From the NCBI RefSeq assembly GCF_000797445.1, contig NZ_JSWF01000031.1:62001-126000 (forward strand): a DNA stretch of 64,000 nt, in the 5' to 3' direction. Positions 8,190 through 15,471 of this stretch are shown in pieces. The DNA comes from Lacinutrix jangbogonensis (GTDB lineage Bacteria > Bacteroidota > Bacteroidia > Flavobacteriales > Flavobacteriaceae). Under the pieces are notes generated by a model. It was not told the DNA's origin, made no database searches, and saw nothing but the letters and a program-made list of their open reading frames with translations. The stretch's first letter is position 1. Each line of letters starts with the position of its first letter. The translations under genes and the position numbers were made by a program.

Positions 8190-10460
8190 CTAAGCTTCAT
8201 TTCTATAATACGCATCCAATACAGCTTCAACCGTATCCACAACTAATTTCGCATTCTCTTTAGTAAAACACAAAGGCGGTTTTGTTTTAATCACACTATC
8301 AAAAGGACCATCTGTACTGATAAGAATAAAACGGTCTCGCAATTCATTTTTAATGTATTTTGCTAATGCGGTATTTGGCTCTATGCTGTTTTCCTTCACT
8401 ATTTCTACACCAATAAATAATCCAGAGCCACGAACATCACCAATACACTTATATTTTTCTTTTAGTTTATTAAAAAGCGCTTGATAATAATCACCAACCA
8501 CTTTAGCATTTTGCTGTAATTGGCTAGTTTCAATGTCTTGTAAAACCGTTAACGCTATTTTACAAGACACAGGATTACCACCAAAAGAGCTAAAAAACTC
8601 CACACCTTTACCAAACGAATCTGCTATTGCTTTAGTAGTTACAACGGCTCCCATGGGATGTCCATTTGCAATAGGTTTTCCTAAGATTACAATATCCGGA
8701 ATAACATCTTGTGCTTCAAAGCCCCAAAAATGGTCTCCTAAACGTCCAAAACCAGTTTGTACTTCGTCGCTTATACAAACACCACCTTGCTTTCTAATGG
8801 CTGGATACAATGCTTTTAAATAGCCTTTTGCTAAAGGCACTTGCCCACCACAACCCACTATAGGTTCTGTAATAAAAGCTGAAATTTTAGAGCTGCTATT
8901 CTCAATTTGTACCATCGCATCTTTGGCATAGGCTTTTCCGGCACTACCATCATTAGTTGTGTATTGTCCTCTATAAGTATCTGGAATTATGGTTTTAATA
9001 ATGTTGTTTTTTTCGCCTTGCCCTTTTTTGTTATTATACTTATAATGGCTAATATCTAAAGCCATTTGCGTATTTCCATGATAGCCATGTTCCATAACCA
9101 TTATGGTATTTTGCTTGGTATGTGTATTGGCAAGCCGTATTGCTAAATCGCTTGCAGCACTACCAGAATTCACAAAGAATACGGTGTCTAATGCCTCTGG
9201 AAATTTTGATAATAAGGCTTCGGCATATTCTGAATAGGCATCACATACATATCTAGTATTCGTATTTAATGTTCCAATGTGTTGCGATGCTATTTTTGTA
9301 ATTTCAGGATGTGCATGACCAATATGCGGAATGTTATTATAGGCATCCAAAAACGTATTACCATAACCATCGTACATGTATTGAAACGCAGATCCTATCA
9401 TGTAAATAGGGTTATCGTAACTTAACGATACTATTTCACTCGTAAACTCATGACGTTTTGCTATTAATTGGGTTATCGGTTTAGGCGTTGTAATCTTAAA
9501 ACCTGCAGCCTTATAAAAATCGTTTTTTGCATGTATTGGATTTATTTTTATCCATAGATGAAGCATTTTTAATGCGTTTTTTTCGCTACTGGAAGCATAA
9601 CTGTTTTCAGGATTTACTTTTTTGGAATGTGCCGCATTACATAAACTTGTACACAAACGACCAGCGATGAGGTAGTATAAAATATCTAATTCTTTTTCTT
9701 CTAGAGGAAGCACCTCATGATAGCCTTTTATTAAATAAATGGCCCATTCTAAAGGGTTATCTTTATCATAACATGCATAAGCTATGGCAATAGCCAATTC
9801 GTTAATTAAAGGTGAATGTGCTAAATCGCCAAAGTCTATAAGTCCAGAAACCGTATTGTTTTTAACTAAGGTATTCCATTCGTTAACATCGTTTTGGATT
9901 ATAGATTTTCGTAATTCAGGAAGTATTGGCGAAACATGCAAATCGAATTGCTGAAAGAAATAAGACACCAAGTGTCTGTCGCTAGCCTCTTCAATAGCAT
10001 AAATATATTTTTTATTAAGGTTTAGGTATTGTAAATCCCATTCCCATTGTCTTGCTTTTAAAACATAGTTATTCAATTTTAAAAGCTGAAGATCTAACTG
10101 TGCTGCAAAAGTCCCTATAGATGTAATTAAACTTGGTGTGTGTGTAATATCGCCTAAAAAATCACCCTCTAAAAAAGAGAGTACGCGACAGATGGTTTTA
10201 GTAGTGTTTAGTTCTGCTATTTTAAGAAAACCACCATCTTTAAAAGCGATGGGTTTTGGAAACATGTTCTCGTTTTCTAAGGCATTTAATACAGAAATCT
10301 CAGCTTCAATTATAGCGAGCATATCTTCTGAATACGCGTATGTCTTAAAAATGAATTTAGCGCTATCGGTTTTTAGTAGATAATTTATGTTCTCGTAACC
10401 GTTGAGTTTTTTAAGCTCTAGGATTTCAAAATTAAACCAAGATTTAATGGTGTTTAGCAT
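8190..10460 (-). CDS. Kinase-phospholyase fusion (APH-like kinase plus class III PLP enzyme)
   Basis: This 756-residue protein fuses two enzymes. Residues 1 to about 310 form an APH/choline-kinase-like fold, with IIQNDVNEWN in the position of the catalytic loop and GLIDFGDLAHSP holding the metal-binding Asp. Residues ~320-756 are a class III aminotransferase-fold enzyme with ISDEVQTGFGRLG and the PLP lysine at 595 in LGKPIANGHP. In animals the hydroxylysine or ethanolamine kinases and the PLP phospholyases of this fold are separate and act in sequence. Here they are covalently joined, so phosphorylation of an amino alcohol or hydroxylated amino acid followed by elimination is the likely activity. 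Larger bacterial fusions also carry a peptidase-like domain, which is absent here. The 5' end is duplicated at 11670-11879. Confidence 0.78.
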   Translation of the reverse strand: MLNTIKSWFNFEILELKKLNGYENINYLLKTDSAKFIFKTYAYSEDMLAIIEAEISVLNALENENMFPKPIAFKDGGFLKIAELNTTKTICRVLSFLEGDFLGDITHTPSLITSIGTFAAQLDLQLLKLNNYVLKARQWEWDLQYLNLNKKYIYAIEEASDRHLVSYFFQQFDLHVSPILPELRKSIIQNDVNEWNTLVKNNTVSGLIDFGDLAHSPLINELAIAIAYACYDKDNPLEWAIYLIKGYHEVLPLEEKELDILYYLIAGRLCTSLCNAAHSKKVNPENSYASSSEKNALKMLHLWIKINPIHAKNDFYKAAGFKITTPKPITQLIAKRHEFTSEIVSLSYDNPIYMIGSAFQYMYDGYGNTFLDAYNNIPHIGHAHPEITKIASQHIGTLNTNTRYVCDAYSEYAEALLSKFPEALDTVFFVNSGSAASDLAIRLANTHTKQNTIMVMEHGYHGNTQMALDISHYKYNNKKGQGEKNNIIKTIIPDTYRGQYTTNDGSAGKAYAKDAMVQIENSSSKISAFITEPIVGCGGQVPLAKGYLKALYPAIRKQGGVCISDEVQTGFGRLGDHFWGFEAQDVIPDIVILGKPIANGHPMGAVVTTKAIADSFGKGVEFFSSFGGNPVSCKIALTVLQDIETSQLQQNAKVVGDYYQALFNKLKEKYKCIGDVRGSGLFIGVEIVKENSIEPNTALAKYIKNELRDRFILISTDGPFDSVIKTKPPLCFTKENAKLVVDTVEAVLDAYYRNEA

Positions 10461-10476
10461 GTGGTGGGTTTTTGCT
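10276..10476. repeat. Direct repeat A, 5' end of the kinase-phospholyase gene (intact copy)
   Basis: This ~201-base stretch covers the first 61 codons of the fusion gene and 16 bases upstream. It recurs in the same orientation at 11695-11895 with about 16 differences, roughly 92% identity by hand alignment. The second Fic gene and its operators lie between the two copies. Confidence 0.9.
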
Positions 10477-10496
10477 AGTAATAAATTAGTGGAAAA

Positions 10497-11537
10497 TTAG
10501 AAATAAGTATCAACCGCAAATTCAAATTGATTAATGAAAATAGACTTCATTGCAGAAATATTATTTTGTTCATAGAAAATGAGCATGGCTTTTTTATAAT
10601 CAATAGAGTCCACAGTTCTAAATGAAATTGGGCAATAGTTGTTATTAATTAAAATAGCATTACTCACAATTCTCGCTGTACGTTTATTACCATCTTCAAA
10701 AGGTTGGATGTAAGATATTAGTAGTAAAGCCAAAAACGCTTTTTCGAAAACAGACTGTTTAGTTTGTATCAATTTGCACATCGCTTCAATAGCCTCAGTA
10801 ATTTGAAAGGCATTGTCTAAAGGTTTATAGTTTGTACCAGAAATGCCAACACGACTATTTCTAATATGTGTTTCAACACCCAATTCTTTTATTAGTAAAC
10901 TGTGAATATCTTCTAGTCTTAACTTAGTGAGTGGTTCTAGGTAATCTGGATGCTCAAAAATAAAATCTAGTGCTGTTTTATGGTTTAGAAGCATCGTTGC
11001 ATCATCCCGGGTTTTTCCTTGTGCAGTTTGTTGCTCTTTTAAAAGCAATTCCGTTTCCAATAAAGTATAAGTATTACCTTCAATCTGAGAGGATTTCCAA
11101 CTTAAATCAATAGCTAAACGTTCTAATTCTTTTTGGTATCCTGAATAAGATAATTGGCTGCTTTTTTTGAGATACGTATTTTGTAATGCGTGTAGTTTTT
11201 TAATTTCGTTTGTTGTAAAAAGTGGTAACGTTTTAAGATCTTGAGAAATGAGCTTGAAATTAAATTGGTTATTAATGTCTCTATCATCAATTTCAGTTTC
11301 AAAATACGAATCTGGATTGATAGTATTTAAAAGATTAACATTGCTTTCTGTTTTATATTTAGTGCCTTTTCCTTGGCCTTCAATTGTAATTAATCCTTTA
11401 TTAATAAGTACAGTCAAGCTTCTTTTTGTAGTAGCATACCCAATTGTAAGTTGCAAACCATCATGTATCTCTTTAGACGATTGCATTGGGTTTTTTCTTA
11501 TATACTCCAATAATTTTGATTCTCTACTGCTTAACAT
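10497..11537 (-). CDS. Fic-family protein with N-terminal winged helix and a His-to-Gln change
   Basis: The ATG at 11537-11535 gives 346 residues; a TTG two codons upstream also keeps the frame. Residues ~1-65 form a winged helix (SSKEIHDGLQLTIGYATTKRS is the likely HTH), so the protein may bind DNA. The Fic core has the inhibitory motif SSQIEGNT and the active-site region YIQPFEDGNKRTARI. The pattern HxFxxGN(G/K)R is kept except that the catalytic His is Gln, so ordinary AMP transfer is doubtful. The promoter region carries four evenly spaced copies of a 9-bp word, the probable operator for its own winged helix. The gene lies between two copies of the 5' end of the neighbouring fusion gene and is probably part of a variable island. 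Confidence 0.78.
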   Translation of the reverse strand: MLSSRESKLLEYIRKNPMQSSKEIHDGLQLTIGYATTKRSLTVLINKGLITIEGQGKGTKYKTESNVNLLNTINPDSYFETEIDDRDINNQFNFKLISQDLKTLPLFTTNEIKKLHALQNTYLKKSSQLSYSGYQKELERLAIDLSWKSSQIEGNTYTLLETELLLKEQQTAQGKTRDDATMLLNHKTALDFIFEHPDYLEPLTKLRLEDIHSLLIKELGVETHIRNSRVGISGTNYKPLDNAFQITEAIEAMCKLIQTKQSVFEKAFLALLLISYIQPFEDGNKRTARIVSNAILINNNYCPISFRTVDSIDYKKAMLIFYEQNNISAMKSIFINQFEFAVDTYF

Positions 11538-11555
11538 AACCAATTGATTGTAATT

Positions 11556-11630
11556 TGTAGCTCATTAGTATTGTAAATGTAGCTCAAAAAGGTGTAAAAT
11601 GAGCTACAATTTTATAAAAAATGAGCTACA
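11556..11630. promoter_or_regulatory. Four operator copies at exact 22-bp spacing
   Basis: The word TGTAGCTCA occurs at 11556-11564 and 11578-11586. Its reverse complement TGAGCTACA occurs at 11600-11608 and 11622-11630. Start-to-start distances are 22, 22 and 22 bases, two turns of B-DNA, so all four sites face the same side of the helix. The orientation is two forward then two inverted. The array begins 18 bases upstream of the ATG of the winged-helix Fic protein and probably mediates autoregulation. Confidence 0.75.
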
Positions 11631-11669
11631 AGTAGTTTTTATAGCTTATTTTTTGATAAAGAAAGTATT

Positions 11670-11879
11670 TTAGTTAGAAATCGATTTAGGTTTATCTAAG
11701 GCCTTTAATACAGAAATCTCTGCTTCAATTATAGCGAGCATAGCTTCTGAATACGTATACTTCTTAAAAATGAATTTAGCACTATCGGTTTTTAGTAGAT
11801 AATTTATGTTCTCGTAACCGTTGAGCTTTTTAAGTGCGACGATTTCAAAATTAAACCAAGAGTTGATGGTGTTTAGCAT
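11670..11879 (-). pseudogene. Truncated second copy of the kinase-phospholyase 5' end
   Basis: The frame encodes 69 residues starting MLNTINSWFNFEIVALKKLN. It matches the first ~60 residues of the fusion protein at 8190-10460 with about ten substitutions, then diverges and stops (DKPKSISN). It contains only the first strands of the kinase N-lobe and cannot be an active kinase. Similarity continues 16 bases upstream of the ATG, so the copied DNA includes part of the leader. It marks the left edge of the segment carrying the restriction-modification operon. Confidence 0.85.
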
Positions 11880-11895
11880 GTGGTGGGTTTTGCTG
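11695..11895. repeat. Direct repeat A, second copy
   Basis: This is the truncated partner of 10276-10476, in the same orientation and about 92% identical. Several differences change amino acids, so this copy may have drifted after losing function or may come from a diverged donor. Together with the polA fragment at 21137-21354 it brackets the restriction-modification operon. Confidence 0.9.
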
Positions 11896-11973
11896 ATGCT
11901 AATTTAGGGAAATAATTGATGTTGTACGATAATAGGGTTAGATGAAAAATAGTTTGATTTAGTAGGCTAATTT

Positions 11974-12090
11974 TTATTTATCTAAAACCTTTACAAACTC
12001 TCCAATTGTTCGAATTTCAGATTGACTATTTTCTTCAATAATTATCTCTTTGAAACTTTTGTATATGAATTTGGTTTTAGAATTATAGAT
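11974..12090 (-). pseudogene. Possible C-terminal remnant of a lost gene
   Basis: On the minus strand a short open stretch of 38 codons ends with GEFVKVLDK and a TAA at 11976-11974. It has no start codon of its own and is preceded by a TGA. The composition (charged, alternating Lys/Glu/Ile) looks like the end of a real protein rather than random AT-rich DNA. It may be a gene fragment left at the boundary of the inserted restriction-modification segment. No family is recognised and it may be chance. Confidence 0.25.
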
Positions 12091-12107
12091 TCATGAATAA
12101 TTTTAAG

Positions 12108-14495
12108 CTAAATTTTTATTCCGAATTTTTTTAGTTTTTTAATAGATTCAAAACTTTTTATTAACGCTCCTTCTTTTACAGAATTTTTTTTCAAAATTTT
12201 AGAACTTACATACTTAATATTAGAGAGCTCTTTATATTCAAATGATTTGGTTTGTTCACCTAGTGCTATGATTTTTTTCCAATCATCAGTTGAAAGTAGC
12301 TTTAATCTATCGTAAATGGGTTTTATTTCAATTACTTCCTTTTCTTTTAAATTTGATAATTTTTTTATTGCATCTAGTTTTTCAGGATTATTAGTAATAA
12401 ATAGTAATCCCTTTTTTCCAACATGAAAATCTTTTGAATTTAAATTTCTATTTTCTTTAATTCTTTTAACTAAGTCAAAAAGTTCATAATAATCTAAACC
12501 TTCTATAGGAGTATCATTTATGTAGTGTTTTAGACCATCCCAGAATTTAATACCCATTTTTTTTATTTCACTTATTGTAAATAAAATGTTTTCAGTATCA
12601 TTTTCAACAACTTCTTTTTCCTTTGTTCTTGTAATAGCTTCTTCTTCAGATATTAGATAATTATTAAGAACATTAAAGTCAAGATTATAATTATCTTCTT
12701 GTAATTTTTTCCAAGACAATTCTTTTTTAGCGTATTCCGAAATAAGCGTATTTACAGCATTTCTTGTTAAATGATTATATACAAAAACCAATAATTCTTT
12801 AAATAGATTAATAACAGAGTCATCAAGTTTTTGTTCAGAGTAGATTTTCCATAGGTCTGTTCTGTTTTTTGTTAGATAGTGATAGTACGCTACTGTATAA
12901 GCAACAGAATAAGATTTTAAGTTAGTGTCACCAATAGCATCAACATTCTTTCTTCCAAAAAGTTTATCTACGGTTTTAAAAATAATTGCATTAGCAATAA
13001 GTTTTTTATAAAAATTTTCACCGGGCATTTTATTTTTTTTAACTAACTCGTTTGTGTTTTTAATAAAATCAAGAAAGTTTTTTTGAGATCCTCTTGAGAC
13101 CATGAATGGTTTTAATTCCCAGAGATTTATGTACTTAGCAATTTCAGATTTTACAAACTTTAATTTTGTAGGATTCTGCTCTTTAAACCTCTTTTGAAGA
13201 GAGGGCGTTAGTTTGTTTACAGCTTCCCTATATTGTCCTTTAACTCTTTCAAAATACCATAAAACTGATTGGTTTCGGTTTTCTGGATTGGTAACATATT
13301 TTTTTCTAGATAAACTTTCAATCTGGACGAAGTAAGGGTTGTTTGATGATAAATCTAATTCTGTAACTTTATTTTGACTGTTGGCATATCTCGCAATATT
13401 AGGGACTTCAATGTTTTTCAAATCGATATCCTTTATAACTGTCAATTTCATTTGAACAGATATATTTTTCAAATCTGCATCTTTATATTTTTTTTGAGTG
13501 TGGTATAATGATGCTGTTGTTTGTCCTCCATTAACAATTTGAAAATCACTTAACCTTGTAACATATAGTTGGTTATTTACTATTGTAGTTTCAACTTCAT
13601 TTGCTGTTGCGGTAATACCATTGTTATATGGTAAAAACATCTGTGGTTTTTCTCTTATTGTATCCCGAATTCCTTTATTAAATTTACCTGCTTGTCCCAG
13701 AAAAGCTCTAACATTACTTTCTAATAATTCATTAGAAAATTCTTTATAAAGATTTGCTAATACATAACCTGGTATTATTGCCAAATAACAATCATATAAT
13801 TCATCAATATTAGGGACTTTTAAACACTGAATACCTTCTTGGTTGTTGTCTAAAAAATCAGAAAAATTAATCTCAATAGGCTCTCTATTACTATTTGTCT
13901 CATTTATTTTAAAAAAACGATTTATATCCCATACATGAAGATTAATGCTAAGGTTTTCAGCAATTCCTTTTAATTTTACTTTTTCTACTTTCTGATTTGA
14001 GTTACCATTCAACAATAAATAAATATTAATTCTGTCAAATAAAAGATTTTGCTTTCCAATAATTTTTAATAATTCTACTAGTTCATCATTAGAAGCATCT
14101 ATATAATCTATTTGTCTTTTAAGGGCTCCATTCAAAAATCGTTTTATCTGATTTATAGTTTTAGTAAATTCGGGTGTGGGTATGTTGTAATCATAAGTGT
14201 CATGATTATAATAAGTAACAAATAGCTCTAATGTCTCAAAATAATTTTTATTACTATCATCTTTATAAGCGTCTTTTAAGCAATATCCATTAATTTTCCA
14301 GTCTATTCCGCCTTTTGAATTAGGATGCACAAAAGGAAGAACTCTAGCTCCTTCTGTTTTTTCTATTGCTTCTAATACTTCTATACAATATTCAGTGAAT
14401 TTATCTTCAAAACTATAACCTTCACCATCAGAATACACTAAGGCTGCAACTTCAGATTTTACTTCTTCTATATAATTCGATAATGCTCTATTCAT
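12108..14495 (-). CDS. AIPR-family protein of the restriction-modification operon
   Basis: This 795-residue protein carries the hallmark of the AIPR (abortive infection phage resistance) family: NNGITATANEVE followed by FQIVNGGQTTASLYH near residue 320 and MKLTVIKDID after it. The N-terminal ~200 residues resemble the nuclease-like region common in the family, but I cannot assign a catalytic set by eye. The C-terminal ~180 residues are rich in charged helices. AIPR proteins are linked with phage defence and with Z1/GHKL restriction systems. The gene is the last of five, overlaps the nuclease gene upstream by 8 bases, and is presumably translated from the same message as the methyltransferase. 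Confidence 0.85.
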   Translation of the reverse strand: MNRALSNYIEEVKSEVAALVYSDGEGYSFEDKFTEYCIEVLEAIEKTEGARVLPFVHPNSKGGIDWKINGYCLKDAYKDDSNKNYFETLELFVTYYNHDTYDYNIPTPEFTKTINQIKRFLNGALKRQIDYIDASNDELVELLKIIGKQNLLFDRINIYLLLNGNSNQKVEKVKLKGIAENLSINLHVWDINRFFKINETNSNREPIEINFSDFLDNNQEGIQCLKVPNIDELYDCYLAIIPGYVLANLYKEFSNELLESNVRAFLGQAGKFNKGIRDTIREKPQMFLPYNNGITATANEVETTIVNNQLYVTRLSDFQIVNGGQTTASLYHTQKKYKDADLKNISVQMKLTVIKDIDLKNIEVPNIARYANSQNKVTELDLSSNNPYFVQIESLSRKKYVTNPENRNQSVLWYFERVKGQYREAVNKLTPSLQKRFKEQNPTKLKFVKSEIAKYINLWELKPFMVSRGSQKNFLDFIKNTNELVKKNKMPGENFYKKLIANAIIFKTVDKLFGRKNVDAIGDTNLKSYSVAYTVAYYHYLTKNRTDLWKIYSEQKLDDSVINLFKELLVFVYNHLTRNAVNTLISEYAKKELSWKKLQEDNYNLDFNVLNNYLISEEEAITRTKEKEVVENDTENILFTISEIKKMGIKFWDGLKHYINDTPIEGLDYYELFDLVKRIKENRNLNSKDFHVGKKGLLFITNNPEKLDAIKKLSNLKEKEVIEIKPIYDRLKLLSTDDWKKIIALGEQTKSFEYKELSNIKYVSSKILKKNSVKEGALIKSFESIKKLKKFGIKI

Positions 14496-15468
14496 TTTTT
14501 AACTCATTTATTATTGTGTCATAGTCGGCTCTAAAATCTTCAATAGCAGAATTTTCTATATAGTATGAAGTATTATATATCCCGTTAGGAAGATTACTAT
14601 TTGTTAGTTTTGGAAAAGATTCATTAACCTCATAAATAGACCTAGTTTTAATGCCATATTCAACATTGTAGTTTTCTGCGTCATCTTCAAAAAAGCCAGC
14701 AGATTCTAACCTCTCATTAAAGAATTTTAAAGTTGTAGAATTACTGTTGATTTTTTTGCGTATTGAATTAACAACTGAATTAAGCGAAATACCTTTTTCT
14801 TTAAGGTTTTCACAAGCAAAGCAATACAAAAACAAATTATCGATATTGAGTGTATCCAATTGTCTTTCACTTGTAATTTTTATTCTAGGTAATTTTGAAG
14901 ATGTAAATTTTATTTCAAAACAAGTAGAGCCAAAAGTAAAGTCTTTATCCTCAAAATCTGGACCTGTCCAGCCGTTTAAAACATAATCTGGATTAAATTT
15001 ATTATCTATAAGTTCATCAATAAATATAAGTTCACCTAGTAAGCCTTTTTGCTGTTCAATTGATAAACCTTGAGTATTTAATTTGTCGAATAGTTTTTTC
15101 CATTTTTGAATAACATTAGAGGTTTTTGTAATTGCTTCATTCTCTGTTGTAGAATCAATTATTTCTTCAATAATGTTTTCAATAAACAAACTAAATATAC
15201 CTTTTAGTTCATTGTCAATCAAATAGATATTCAATTCTTTGCTTTCTTTTAAATCAAACACTTCTATTTGAACACCCTTAAATTTAAAATTTTTAAATTC
15301 AGGAATAATAGCGTGACTTGAAAGTGACATTATGTATAAATGATTGCCTGTAATATGATTAGTTGCAGCATAACAATCAAATTGTGGTACTACATCAATT
15401 TTTGTTTTTATAATTAATTCATCTTTAGAGGGTTTTTGAAGTGCCCAGATGGATTTTAAATCTAACAT
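14488..15468 (-). CDS. PD-(D/E)XK-motif endonuclease of the restriction-modification operon
   Basis: This 326-residue protein has the restriction-endonuclease fold signature in order: Glu146 in GLLGELIFIDEL, Asp171 in WTGPDFEDKDF and the pair Glu185 and Lys187 in CFEIKFTSS. The family is the 'PD-(D/E)XK motif protein' found next to Z1 helicases and GHKL ATPases and is the likely DNA-cutting subunit. The N-terminal ~100 residues form a beta-rich domain of unknown role, possibly for target recognition or contact with the ATPase. The gene ends inside the start of the AIPR gene (8-base overlap) and begins 3 bases after the Z1 gene stops. Confidence 0.85.
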   Translation of the reverse strand: MLDLKSIWALQKPSKDELIIKTKIDVVPQFDCYAATNHITGNHLYIMSLSSHAIIPEFKNFKFKGVQIEVFDLKESKELNIYLIDNELKGIFSLFIENIIEEIIDSTTENEAITKTSNVIQKWKKLFDKLNTQGLSIEQQKGLLGELIFIDELIDNKFNPDYVLNGWTGPDFEDKDFTFGSTCFEIKFTSSKLPRIKITSERQLDTLNIDNLFLYCFACENLKEKGISLNSVVNSIRKKINSNSTTLKFFNERLESAGFFEDDAENYNVEYGIKTRSIYEVNESFPKLTNSNLPNGIYNTSYYIENSAIEDFRADYDTIINELKNE

Positions 15469-15471
15469 AAT

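Noticed and set aside
10276-11895. Insertion-sequence target duplication around the fic gene
   Set aside because: The duplications are ~200 bp and ~92% identical, and there is no transposase or terminal inverted repeat. This is too long and too diverged for an IS target duplication.
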